Of a DNA stretch of 64,000 nucleotides, positions 1-12,700 are shown one piece after another. Source of the stretch: Rhyzopertha dominica (taxonomy: Eukaryota > Arthropoda > Insecta > Coleoptera > Bostrichidae); NCBI GenBank assembly GCA_025024175.1, contig QCXZ01000064.1, forward strand, positions 4,898,001-4,962,000, given 5' to 3'. The notes beneath the pieces are model-generated. The model made no database searches and was not told the DNA's origin. It saw only the letters and a list, made by a program, of their open reading frames with translations. Position 1 is the stretch's first letter. The number at the start of each line of letters is the position of its first letter. Made by a program: the position numbers and the translations under genes.

Positions 1-1609
1 AGGTATTTCCAAAAATTGTATGCATTGGAGTCACTTTTGCAAATGACTGTCCCATCTCATCACTTTTTGATATATTTTTAAAAGAAGGTAAGTTATGTGT
101 ATTGGAACTTCGGTCATTATTGGTTGTGTTTTCTTTACGTTTTTGTTTTATTACCTTATCAATCTCCTCTAGTCATTATTGCTAGTCCTATTTACCTGCA
201 ATGGCAGGTAGCTCTGACAATATCTAAAATAACCGTATTCTTTCATTGTGATCTTCGATGGGCTTAGTTTGTAGAAATCTTGTGCTTTCTACAAAATATG
301 TATAATTTTTAAAGACAGTTTGTGATATTTCCAAACTCGATCTTTTAATAGAAAAAAAACTGAAAATTAAATATTTTGATGGGCAGATGTTATTGAAGAT
401 CAAATTAAGAATGCCGAAATATATTTGTGTTACTAGTCCTATATACCTAAGTTTTTGAGAATTTTGTTAATGATACCTAGCTTCTTTCTTTTGTAAATAA
501 TTTGTATCTCTTAATGAACATTTTGTTTGATTAAAGTTAATAGTAATAAATTTGTTGGTTTATGGGACGAAAATATTAAATGCTTTCATTGATAAGTTGG
601 ATTCGTATACAAATATCAACTACTTGGTGGCTTGGATCCTTTTGACAAAGGGGTAGGATATGGTCAGTTAGTTGTATCTGAGCCAAGTCATATAAAAATT
701 TCCCTTGCTCTTTAATTTGTTCATAAATGACAGTAAGTGACTGCAGAACTTATTATTTTGTTTATATAATATGATCTGAAGTCGATATATAACAGATCAT
801 TTTAGGACCAGCAAGATAATTTAAATAGGATGATTGTTGCTGATGTTCAAATATAGCCCAAAAATTCTGGTTTCATGAATTTGTATCAGGAATGCATAAG
901 TGTGTGGGAGGTTATAACAAGGAAGTATCAGGTGTAGTTTTTTCTCAAGTGACCTCCATATCATTTATGTGATCCTGGTATGAATGACCATAATCTTGTT
1001 TCCCCTTTCCTTACTTGGTTTTTCACACCAGAATTAAAAAATACTTCAGGTAGGTACTTTTGGTTTGTTTAAGCTTTGTCTGTGTTTAGTGTTTATTTAC
1101 ATAGTAAAAGTGATTCTGACAGAAATAAAAAAGTCTAATTTTATAATTGGTTACTTATATAAATAACTTTTATACATAATTTATATTAGGAAGGTGTGTA
1201 ATTAAATAGTTGTTTATAATATGGCTGTGGTAAATGTAGAGGTTGAAGGGGGGGGGGGACAAAAATAAGTGAATCAATCGAGATCTAATGATACAGGTGA
1301 CCAAATGGTCGCTATTAGACCAATTTTGTATTATTGAGTTTAATACCTTTCTAAACTAAGCCCTTTCTTGTAGCCACTTCTGTATCTATGATCAGGAATA
1401 AAAATATAACGTAAATTATAAAGCATACAATTGCACAGTTTCTCAAATTTCCCCTAAATTTGACAGGAGCAAGAAAATACTAAGAAATAAGCTTTAATAA
1501 TGTCATATCAACACAGTCCTACTAACTTGAACATACTTAGAGAAATAAAACAATACTGAAATGTTTATTTCTCAATTAACAAGTTCTTACATTAATCTAA
1601 ACTGTCAGT
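1..1609. other. Intergenic, no gene recognised
   Basis: AT-rich DNA downstream of P450 gene 1. I see no splice-supported exon or known repeat, only a short G run near 1248-1258. Part of it may be the 3' UTR of gene 1. Confidence 0.5.
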
Positions 1610-4600
1610 TTAAGCACCTCTTGCTTCTGAACGAAATCTTTCTTTTAAGACGCACTGCGATCCATTCATCGAGCGAATTATGACGCCATACATAAGTTTC
1701 ACATCATTAATGGACTTGTAGTTTGTGGAAATCTCATACCTACGTACCACGTTTGCAAGTAACGTTTTCAGTTCCATTATGGCAAATTTCTGACCTAAAA
1801 ATTATATTTAGTAAGCCAGTGGTTAGCATACATTGATTATTTTTAAATTAAACACTAACGGAATGGTATGCCAACATAAAGAAAGATGGTCATATTCTTA
1901 AATACTGACAGGAGTTTGAGAAAAATAAGTATTTTTGCAATTTTCACAGAACATTCTAACTTACCAATACACAATCTCGGTCCTGCACCAAATGGAAAAA
2001 AAGCATTTTGCTCATGTTTTTCGCCGCTCTTAGTCGCGAACCTTTCAGGTTTGAACGACAAAGGATTATGCCAGTAGTCCTTGCTTCGGTGCATGGATAG
2101 AAAGTTAAGTATTATTAAAGAATTTGCTGGTACAGTGAATGAACCTGTGAAAGGGGAAGATTAGAAACGCATTCATATTGTCCTAGACTTTGGTACTTAA
2201 TTTGAGGTCTGTCAAAGGAACCCTGCTCACGAATGGTATAATGGGAAAGATCCGCATCGTCTCCCAGATGACCATTTCTGTGTATTTCAAGGACTTGATG
2301 TTTTCACTGTTTACCCCTTCTGTTGGTCCCAAAACATCCATTACTTCATTGTATACTTTTTCCTGTAAGAAATGGGAATTTTTTATTCCGAACTTCCATG
2401 GAGAATTCTCATACATGTAAAAATAACTATGTCAGCTTATTACGTTGCTGTAATTGTAGGGTAAGCATTTTATTGTGTTCAAGTAAAAAAAGGATAAATC
2501 TTAATACTTAAAGTATTATTGCTGAGAAATTTGCTTTGAGTTTTCGTCGTTTTCTCTGTTACTATAGCATATATCTAAAATCTTTTTTCAGGATGTGTTA
2601 GATCAGACAATTTTAGCCCATTCTAATCTCAAACATGTCCATACTTTGGCTGCTAATAATCGAAATGCGAGTACAAAGCAAAAAGGAAATTTTAATATTT
2701 CAATTATTGATGCTGAGGGATTACCTTGCGTTTTTTGCTATTTTCTCTGTCAAAGCGAGAGATGTAAAATGTTTTCAGGATGTATTAGATCAGATAATTC
2801 TACCCCAGTTTGAAACGAAATATATCATAGTTAATCATCCACATGCGAGTAGAAAGCAAAACGGAAATTTTAATATTTTAATTATTGATGTTTAGAAATA
2901 CTATTTAGATATATACAAAAGTCTTTTAGATATCTGAGTAGCACCATCTAAAATTATTATGTTGCTTTTCTACAGTTGTTTATATTTCTTATGAAACTTT
3001 AGTCAACTTTAACCAACCAGTTATTAGATAGGTTTTATGTAAAAAAAAATTACACGGTTTGCCCTTGTTATAAAAATACTACCTCTTCTATGAAAATTTT
3101 GACATTTCTGACTAGAAAAGTAATTTTTCAAAGGTTTTAATTTTAAATGGATATATAACATGATTTTTCAAATGGTATGCTACAAAGGGTCGCTACAAAG
3201 TATGGAACCAGCAGGATATTTCAGGTTCTGTTCGACCGATTTTTCCGAAATTGTTCATGGGCCTATGGGTAACTAAAATGCATTTTCTGGAATTTTTCAG
3301 CTCGCGTTTCCAAGATATGGGCGTAAGTAGCATTTTTTTTAATGGGAAGGAGGGTCAAAAGCCACATCATTGAAAATGATGTTTTTCCTGATTTCAAAAA
3401 TGTGACACTTGTACAAGAAAAGTGAGATGATAAACTTGGGTCTTGCAAAAAACTTCGGGATAAAAACCATATTCGTTATCGCTAAGTAAGAACAAAAATT
3501 CAGGTGTCTCCATTTTCCTCGTGACTCGTGATAATTTTCATTCACTTTATTATTGCAATCACAATGCCTCAGCTCACTGAACATGATCGCATCGAAATTT
3601 TGATGATGATTGGTTATGCAGATAGAAGGCGAAGTTATTTGGAAGTAGTTGCACTCTACAATCCAATTTATGAAGATCGTGAACCAATTGCCAGATCAAC
3701 AGTTATTAAAACATTGGAAAGTTTTGAGGAAACCGGCGAAGTTAAAAATCGTCAAAAACCAGGACGTCCAAAGGTTGCTACGAGTGAGGAAAGTAGCTTG
3801 AATGTCCTTTTAGACGTGCAAGAGAACCCCAAGCGTTCCGTACAACAGCGTGCTGTCACTCACAGTATTAGCAGAAGATCTGTTCAGAAGGTTTTGAAAA
3901 AAGAAAGAAAGAGAAAAGTTTCATCCATACAAAATTCATTTATTACATGAACTGAGCGAAGATGATTTCGATCGTAGGATAGAATTTTGCGAAACTGCCA
4001 TGAACATGATAGATGAAGACATAAACATTTTAAATTGGATTATGTTTTCTGATGAGGCGCCTTTTTGCCTCAATAGTAATGTAACTAGACATAGTTGCAG
4101 ATATTAAAATCTGAAAAAATACAGCATTTTTCACAGAATCATGTTTTTCTTACTTTTTGGGTACCCCATTCGCAATAAATTGATCAAACTAGATGAACAT
4201 TATCACCAGGCAAGGAAAATGGCAAAATTGTACAAGTGTGATACATTTTTGAAATCTGGAAAAAATATTCTTTTGAACGATGCAACTTGCGCCAATATCT
4301 CGTAAACGAGAGCTGACACTGAGGTGAAAAAAATCGAGAAAATGCATTTTAATTTCCCATGGGCCCACGCACAATTTCAGAAAAATTGGTCGCACAGAAC
4401 CTGAAATATCCTGTTGGTTCCATACTTAGTAGCGACCCCGTATTTTAGACTGTCAAAAGGTAAATAAATTTTCGTCTCATTACATGTAGCAACTATTTAG
4501 GTGGTATTAACAAATAAATTCATGTAGTTAAGTGTATGATGTTATCATTTTCTTTATATCTAGTGGTTCCAAGTGAAAAACAAATAGTTCGCTAGTTTGG

Positions 4601-7411
4601 CATTCTAACCTGTTTATCTGGATGCATTCCTAAAAGAATCATAGCGAATGACATTACCGTCCCCGTGGTATCTGACGACTAAAACAGGTCATACTTTAAT
4701 CACAATAACATCTATTAAATGCAGTGTTATGCTTTTCCTTACAGCAGCTGATATAGTGGCTATTTCGTCTTCAATTTGCTGTGTACTGCTGGACTCTTTC
4801 AGTAGGATTTCTGCTATTGCTGAAATGAATTTATATATTTAGAAGGAAAATAGTAAAATTCGTCGTACAGATTCGATCGCCATATTACACTTACTGCAAG
4901 TATCTTCATCAAATTGTTTTTCATTGAAGTGCTGTTTCTGCCTTTCAACTACCTGCATATATGGGTATAACATTATTTGAACAAGAAAGTTAGTCATGAC
5001 CTCACCTGCGCAATGAACGACTTGAAATTTGAAAGCAGAGTCTGAAACTCTTTTCCCCATGGAGTGAGGTAGTTAAAAATGAACTCGATTCGTAGCATGG
5101 GATATGCCATTCGCATGCCAGCTAATTCACCAAGCCTAATAGATTATACATAAATGCTCAGTGCAGGAGACGAGTATTTCGATAATTACCTTGCTAACCA
5201 AATACCAAGCTTGTTAACAACGTGTTGGTTACCAGCGGTGACAGGTCCTATAAGTGTATCTGAAAACGAATTTAATACAACTTAGATTTTGCGATTAGTG
5301 ACCCACTTATAAAGGCATGCAGGAAGGAATTACAAACGTAGCAAAGAACTAAATATTTTTCTGTTTTCTCCTACAACCATAATGATCTGAATCTGGAAGA
5401 TTTATATGAACTTTTAGGAGAACTAAGTTGGAACAACTTAACATACTCATTATTTATGAAATGAAAAGCTTTTGAATTTATCTTTGTTTCCCGAAGACAA
5501 TGCAAAACAAGTTACGTGTATCATGCTATCATTCTCCTTTAAAAACATATTATATTTTGCTTCTCTATGAAAAATTCAACCACTAAATGACGGGACAATA
5601 GTTTTCAACTTGTAACACTCAAATAAAAGATACAACTAACAATTTTTTTACCGTCGACAAAAGACGTTATCCTAATGTACTTATGAAATCAAAATACAAT
5701 GAGAACTACTTACCGTATACTACAGATAGAGCACATTGATTAAACGTGCACCAAAGGTCGATATCTGGAGTATTTTGAAGCTTTAATGTCTCAACCAATT
5801 TTTCTGCATGTTTTTGGAACAACGTTACATATTCATCTAAGCGATGACTCTTAAATAACTTATTAAGTATCTTGCGTTCTGTTTTCCACACTTCATCTAC
5901 AAACANGTCAAATAGGCATTGCATCCAAAATGATCAGGATGGTTGAAGACTGGAATTATCTAGCAATAATAACACTTGTACTTACGATTTGCTGTTATTA
6001 AACCATTTCCTGTCAACCTTTTTACGTCATAAATGGTGTAGCCATCCTTTCTCGTTTTACTGACGCTGTTGTAGATTATTTTAGTATCCACTGGGTCACT
6101 TATTACAACTGCTGGTGTATTTCCAATCCATCCTACTATGTGAGGACCATACGACTGGCAAAACTCCTGAACGCTTCCCAAATAATCTGTTGGAAACAAA
6201 ATACGTAGGTAGCGAGAAGTCTTAAGAAATAGTCTGTTACTGTGACGAAGATATCACGTTATCATTTTTTAAATAGAATTATATGCATTTTTTTGTGTTT
6301 TTGAGCCACATTTTGAGCTACATTTGAATTCGTAATCCTTCCAGTATGTGTGGACGGTCTACGTATAGTGTACTTTTTAAATAATCAACACCTTCATCAA
6401 CACAATGGATAGACGTAAAACCACCATGCTGTATGGGGGCATCTGTTGACCATAATATGTTCAATTGTTTGGAGTGGGTCTCCACATGCACAAGAAGGGT
6501 TGGTAGGTGCATTCTAATTATTAAGAAAAAAGTTGCATTTCCCATGACCAGTGCGGTTTAGAGTGACTCAAGACTTTCTCGGGAAGTCAGTTCCTGCCAC
6601 CTTTTCTGTAGGATCGTCTATGAGCTGTTGATTGAATATATCGTTTCTTAAGTTGTCAAATAGAACACCATTTGTTTCTTATATGTTAGAGATGTATCTA
6701 GGGCCACTTCAAGGTATTTTGACAAGAAGTTATGTCTGAGAATTATGTTATTTGACATAACTTGAAGTTGTTTTGTCTTTTGATGATTGTTGAGATGAAA
6801 GCAAGTTACTTATGTCTTCAATAGATTAGGGCTCAAGCAGCAGACTGAAATAGCAATTCATAATCTCGATGTCTCTTGAAAAAGGTTTTGTTCAAGTACA
6901 AAAAAGTCCTTACTTTGCAAAGCCAATGCCATGTTGTCTGCATGCACAAATTTTCTCGATTGAGTTACTCGAAGGTCATTTATATAAAGGTTGAAAAGAA
7001 TAGACGACAAAACCGTTCGTTGTGGAAGGCCATTATTCAAAATCCTGAATTTGCTATATTTCTCTCCCCGAAACACTCCAAATTATAAACATATTAAAGA
7101 ATATCAAAATTAATGTACTGTAGGGCATAAATTAGCAGTATTTAAAGAATTTATGTACATTGGATTATTTCTTGTATCCGTTAGTTGTTGACACTTTGAA
7201 CGGTCTTTGTATTTAAAAAAAAAGAACAATTATAATACTTACCCGTTTTGCTGATGTATTTCCACAAATAAAAAGAACCAACAAAAGGCAATGCAAAAGG
7301 TCCCGGCACACCCCTTAACATCTTCGCTATTCGTGCCCTTTTGCGGTATATCGAAATCAACCATGAAAGAATGAGGCCAAGTAGAACAATAATCAAGGGC
7401 CACGTATGCAT
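1610..7411 (-). CDS. Cytochrome P450, CYP4 clan, gene 1 (11 exons, 495 aa)
   Basis: Heme-thiolate monooxygenase, expected to be ER-anchored. Exons in coding order: 7243-7411, 5986-6186, 5714-5896, 5190-5259, 5006-5135, 4895-4952, 4743-4819, 4610-4678, 2197-2362, 1965-2144, 1610-1794. All junctions are GT/AG, the summed length is 1488 bp and the frame stays open to TAA. The start is the Met that opens a hydrophobic N-terminal anchor about 20 residues long, followed by basic residues and the PGPF hinge. Helix C has WKTER, the I helix reads AASSDTT, helix K has ETMR, then FKPERF, and the heme loop is FGAGPRLCIG. The usual CYP4 I-helix Glu and Gly are replaced by Ala and Ser. Intron 1 carries a LINE scrap and intron 8 a mariner-like element. 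A TTTATT (AATAAA on the coding strand) lies about 45 bp past the stop. Substrate cannot be inferred. Family call is firm; subfamily is not assigned. Confidence 0.93.
2535..2893 (+). repeat. Tandem duplication, about 187-bp unit
   Basis: Two diverged units begin with a pyrimidine run plus CAG at about 2590 and 2777, each followed by an open frame (DVLDQ...) and ending in AATTTTAATATTT-like sequence. They lie in intron 8 of P450 gene 1, antisense to it. Each looks like a 3' splice site plus exon, but I recognise no protein. Confidence 0.7.
3185..4440 (+). mobile_element. Mariner-like element (DUF4817-type transposase), deleted copy
   Basis: Long terminal inverted repeats, beginning GGTCGCTACAAAGTATGG at the left and mirrored at the right (CCATACTTAGTAGCGACC), run for more than 150 bp. 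The ORF at 3528-3950 encodes the N-terminal helix-turn-helix half (MPQLTEHDRIEILMMIGY, then the GRPK hook typical of Tc1/mariner DNA-binding regions). The frame is then broken. A piece with FSDEA, the first catalytic Asp region, survives near 4045-4060, but everything after the CRY codons is replaced by terminal sequence, so the other two catalytic acids are gone. Inactive. It sits in intron 8 of P450 gene 1. Confidence 0.88.
6310..7085 (-). mobile_element. Non-LTR retrotransposon fragment, reverse transcriptase region
   Basis: Minus-strand frames read GLPQRTVLSSILFNLYINDL, a decayed version of the RT block normally written G(L/M)PQGSVLxPxLFNLYI, then HADNMALALQSKDF where YADD is expected (catalytic motif mutated to HADN). 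Further frames continue with pieces of the thumb region such as VTCFHLNNHQ. It is broken by several frameshifts. It lies in intron 1 of P450 gene 1. Confidence 0.75.
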
Positions 7412-8261
7412 ATTGGAAATGGTCTGAAAATCTTTTAAGATGCGGATTAGATTGCGGTAGACTTTTACTGAAATTGCTGTAGTGTCCTTGCGTATATTTA
7501 TTGTCGGGTACATTTTAATTAAAAAAGAGCTTCTGACGCACAAGAGGAAATAAAAATTATGGCACGCACTAAAAGTTAAAATGCTTCTGAAGAGCACGTG
7601 CCCTCTAAGTATTCTAAAATATAAAAATCTATAGCCTGCTATCAAACTGTGCCGTGTGCCTAACAGTTGTAAATGATGTGTAATAGTGCCTTTAATGAAT
7701 TTTCATCATCACATCCCAAAAATTACAGTTGTTAACTGGGAACTTCAATATTTGCTCAGAGAGGAATACACATCTCAGTTTTTGTGTGTATGTGTTGTTG
7801 TTTACTTTATATTAATGGCAACATATAAAAAAGTCTAGGCATTGCACAAGCAGACTTATAGTGGAGCTAATTACGTATGGTCTTGCAATACACGTTCTCG
7901 TTAAAAATCAGTGCATTTGCTAAAAGTGAGCAACGAGAGTTTTTTTTATACACGTGTCCCAAAATTAGCCTGCCAAACTTTAGCAGTACATTCTATGGTT
8001 AAAAATAATGTTAAAAATCTTAATAAACATATATCGAGAAATACTTTCTAAGGGAGCTAGCATCCCTTAAAGGTTCATCCCTTAGAGGGATGATTATTAA
8101 ACGAATGACGGCAAGAAAGCGAAATTTTGGAAATCCACTAATAATTTTACGCTCAATTAAGTGAGCTAACGTAAATTTTAATAATTTGTTCAGGGGTGGT
8201 GGGGTCAAAAATACCCAAGCTTATTTGCGGGTGCATTTTTTTAGAGTTTTGATTAAGAATT
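7412..8261. other. Spacer 5' of P450 gene 1
   Basis: This should include the promoter of P450 gene 1. The upstream frame is open back to 7645 but I treat that as untranslated. A small palindrome of CATCCCTTA/TAGAGGGATG type lies near 8060-8092. No gene seen. Confidence 0.4.
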
Positions 8262-8408
8262 ATGAAAATCTAATCTGTTCATAAAAAATGTCGTCTTGTT
8301 AAAAGTCGATCTTCTTCGATACTCGCGCAAGGCCGCATGTGCTTTCCCGTTGCAGTACCCATACACAAAATGCATATCTGCAAGCTCCCAATTTGTAAAT
8401 GTTGGCAT
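8262..8408 (-). pseudogene. DUF4817-type helix-turn-helix fragment of a transposon gene
   Basis: From the Met at 8408 the minus strand reads MPTFTNWELADMHFVYGYC and then ALREYRRR, matching the start of the DUF4817 domain found at the N-terminus of many insect transposase-like proteins. The frame soon decays and no transposase core follows. A different lineage from the MPQLTEHD elements elsewhere in the window. Confidence 0.65.
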
Positions 8409-8920
8409 TTTGAAAAAAGTGTCCAAGAGCTAATTGCAGAAACGAGCAGATCCTGTTGTGGAAACGTACTGCTGTCATTGGCAACGGTCAATAACAACAA
8501 CTAACACTCGGTAATTGCAGGGCAACTTGATTTGGTGTAAATTTGTTTTTTGTACTTCAGATGTGTAATACAATTTTTGAATCGATTTTACTCGAAAACA
8601 ATTTGTTCTATCGTCCTTTGACAAGACGATATTTTTTATGGTCAAAATATTATATTCATAATTCTCAAGCAAAACTCCAAAAAAATGCATCTGCAAAAAA
8701 GTGTGGGTATCTTCTTTCTTTTAGTCTAAAAGAAAAGACTTTTGGGGTCATCATTAAGTTGTAAAAATGTAAGTTTACATACTAATCAATATTTCCTAAC
8801 CAAATAAAAACTTTCATCAAGTAANTTGGAATGTAGAACTTTGGTATTGTAAATAATCGCGTTTGCTTCGTTAGATTGCAGAATTTAACATATTTTGTTT
8901 AAAATGCATGTCTATGCTGT

Positions 8921-9598
8921 GCTGTCTGCACCCCAGCCAACTGCAGATAGTACTATTTCGCTGTNATTACAGCTCATCAGTGCAGTTTAGGTCTAGTGCA
9001 GACAGCACGGCATAGAACTGGTTTTGCCTATATACCAAAGCAATGGTATGATGTAAGTAAGAATTTAGATGGCAATGCCATCTGCCAGCATTACACTGAC
9101 ATGATGGCAAAGCCACCTAGCTGCCATACAGGTACTACTTCCTAAAGGAAGTGACCTGTAGCCTGACAAATTGGCATGCAACTGCATACTTCAATTTGAC
9201 AGCAGGTCCCCACGGCACTTTTTGCTAGCGGGCAAGAACCGACATACATTAAAATGCATGTCTATGCTGTGCTGCTGCACCTCAACCAACTGCCATCATA
9301 CCATTGCTTTGGTATATAGGCAAAACCAGTTCTATGCCGTGCTGTCTGCACTAGACCTAAACTGCACTGATGAGCTGTAATGACAGCGAAATAGTACTAC
9401 CTGCAGTTGGTTGAGGTGCAGACAGCACAAAAAGTGCCGTGGGGATCTGCTGTCAAATTGAAGTATGCAGTTGCATGCCAATTTGTCAAGCTACAGGTCA
9501 CTTCCTTTAGGAAGTAGTACCCGTTATGGCAGCTAGGTGGCTTTGTCATCATGTCAGTGTAATGCTGGCAGATGGCATTGCCATCTAAATTCTTACTT
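8921..9598. repeat. Compound foldback repeat (A-B-spacer-A'-B')
   Basis: Segment A (about 8921-9053) recurs inverted at 9293-9430, and segment B (about 9054-9224) recurs inverted at 9429-9598. The inverse pairs overlap rather than nest. The spacer contains AAAATGCATGTCTATGC, which also begins the unit at about 8903 and the related MITE at 26758-26925. Non-coding, nonautonomous element debris between P450 genes 1 and 2. Confidence 0.85.
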
Positions 9599-9772
9599 AT
9601 ATTTTGTTTAACTTTTACTCATCTTTCGTCACTAGCATATCTTGTAAAAGTATGTTTGCAATCAAATTTTGTGAGAGTATATGAACTGTGCAATTCAGGA
9701 ACGACAAAAGACGCAAAGTCAAATAGGCGGTATAATATAGTTTATTTTTATAGGTACTTCACTATTGACGTT

Positions 9773-12700
9773 TCACGTACATGTAGTGTTTGTAATTAGA
9801 GGTTCCCTTTCTTCTAATGTGCATTGCGTTCCGTTTAAAGTACGGGTTATGATACCACACACAAGTTTTACCTCATCAATGTTTTTATAATTAGTAGAAA
9901 TTTTGTATTTCCTCACGACATTCGCAAGCAACGTTTTCAACTCCATGACAGCAAATTTTTGACCTGAAAAGGTAGAATGAGGCTATACTATTCAAAGCAA
10001 CTAACTATTTAAGCCTACCAATGCACACCCTAGGTCCACCCCCAAATGGAAAAAAGGCGTTTAGATCATCTTTACCGGTATTTTCTCTTGAAAACCTTTC
10101 TGGTTTAAACGACAAGGGATCGTGCCAGTATTTTTCGTTCCGATGCATTGATAGAAAATTGAGTATTATCAAGGAATTTGCAGGTGCAGTAAACGATTCT
10201 GAAAAATGATTAAGTAGAACATTGTCAGTTGATTGTTGATTATTTGTTACTTAATTTGAGATCTGTCAGAGGAACTCTGGTTAGGAATGGAACGATTGGA
10301 AAACGACGCATGGTTTCCAAAATAACCATTTCTGTATACTTCAAGTCGTTCAGATTTTCGCTGTTCACTGCACCTCTGGGTCCTAATACGTTCATAACTT
10401 CACAATATACGTTGTCCTAAAAAAAAGCTTCATAAAGCATACGAAACACAGATTTGGTCAAGAAAGCAAATGGGAAATATAAATCTCATTATATCTGAAG
10501 AAGATTTCATTAACCAAGTAGGAAAAACTATTGTTATTGTAGATGTACCACATATATTACTTGATTGATTGAACCAGCGTACCGTAGGCATTTCTGTCGC
10601 TCCTGGATAAACCGCTGGGACGGCTACGTCTATGCTGGAGTGGAGGGGTGACACGCTTGCTGCTAGTGGGATCCCACGTAGCGCATGTTACAGGAGTTTG
10701 GGGATTGGAATAGAGGAAGGTTTTCAGGAAGCATCCAACTAACAGATTGTTCTTCCTCGGACGACTGCTGTCTGAGATTGTATACCGGTTCAGGACTCCC
10801 TTATTTATTGTTTTCTTGTCTTTTGCGATTTCTGACCACTGTTCTTCAATTATGTTTGATTTTGCTATGATTCCCTCCACTGTTGTTCCCCACTTGTCCT
10901 ACTTTGTGCTCGTTGCTGTTTATTTTCCGCGCTTTTTGTAGTATATGGTCTTTTCTTCTTTGATTATGTCCCCAATATTTTACTACATATGTATTCTTTC
11001 TGTGATTGTCTTTCCCTCTAGGAGTTCTGTTCTTCGATTTTCGGTTTCTTTGACAGCTCTGCCCAACAATTGCACGTTATTTCTCTCTGCGTTTTTCAAG
11101 CTTGTTATGTTTGTTTTGTTATTAGCATCACTTTTGATTCCGTATGTCATGATGTGTACCGATTTGTATATACTTTTTAAGATGCTCCATTCGGGTTTGT
11201 GTTTCTGTAGAAATGGTACTGTGGCTATTGCCACTCTATATATGCGCGGTTTTTATCCTTCCTTTGACTGTCTGTGCGGTTGAGTTTGCCTATTATATAG
11301 GTTCCTAGATATTTTATTTTGTTTTTCAACGTCNNANTTTGGCTACGCGCTATCTGTCATTAACATTTTCTCGCTAAGGNNGTCTTGTTGTAGTTTATGG
11401 TTATCCCGTCTTCTAATAGGTTATCTTCTACGTTATTTAGAAAGTCGGTCAAATCTTTTTCATCATTTCATTTTTCATTAATACCTGGTAATACGCACAT
11501 GCCAGTATAAACGTTTTATTTTATTTCCTTGTCTGTTATATTTTTTAGTTATGAGATATTTTTTGAATGATGTCAAATTGTAAATATTCTTGGTGACATG
11601 GGACATCCTTGCTTTACTCCTCTATTTTTTTTATCGGGTTTGTTTGGCCAAACTACAGTGTCGTATTTTCTTGTAGACAGGCCTTCGTTATCCTATTGAA
11701 TAGGTAGTGACGCACCCTTTCTTTGCCGGGATTTCTGGTTCAGATTGGTGATTTATCGAATGCTTTCTTTAACGAACACGTTTGTACCTTCTCTCCATTT
11801 TTCTTCTAGTATGCGCCTTACTGTGAACATGTGATTGTCCACTGATTTGTTCTTGGCAAAGGTTACTTGATATTGTGGCATTTCCGGCATATACTTTTCT
11901 AGTTCTGAGAGTAGAAAATGTGCCTAGTATTTTTTATCCCACACACTATATAGTGTTATTCTTAGATGTACTCCGTGTCCTGATGGAAGGTTTTTACTTC
12001 AGTAATTGGTATTTATACCGTAGTGCACCAGTCTTGGGTAATTTCATTTAGTTCTGATACCAATGGGTTTCTAAGTTACAAGTACTGAATTATACTGCAA
12101 ACCCAATAAAATATCACGTACGCTCATTTATAAATGAATTCAGGCAATAATTATCTTTCATGATATACTGGTATAGTTTAATTATATACATTGTGTCATA
12201 TTTGTTCAAAATACCTTCCATTTCTTAAGTAGAAATAACCTAAACGACTAAAAACTTCTTCTTGAACGTTATTTGTGACTTCAGATGGTGCAACTATAGC
12301 CATATTTCGTGCGTAATAAGGTTTCTTAAGTCGTCCATATCTGTAGGTTTTGTTTTAAAAAAGACTTTAATGTAACCCCATTGAAGAAATCTGGTGGGGT
12401 TAAGTCTGGGAATATTGAAGGGCATTCAATCGCACCACTTCTTCCAATAAGAATATAAAAAAAAATTGCAGGATACACCTCGTCTTCTATTAAAAAGTCA
12501 TAGTCTACATATGATCTAACAGAAAATTTTGAAGTGTCTTGTGGGTTCATGGCTTGCCTTGATGAAATGTAGGGAATCAATGTATTACTAATAATGGAAA
12601 TGTTTCCAAAATGCTTACCTGTATGTGTGTATGTAGTCCCAAAGCAATCATAGCGTAAGCCAATACTGTAGCACTTGTATCTGACGACTGAAACATGTTT

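Noticed and set aside
7412..7645. Open frame extending P450 gene 1 by 78 codons upstream
   Set aside because: The chosen Met directly precedes the membrane anchor as in the paralogues; the extension has no counterpart in genes 2 and 3.
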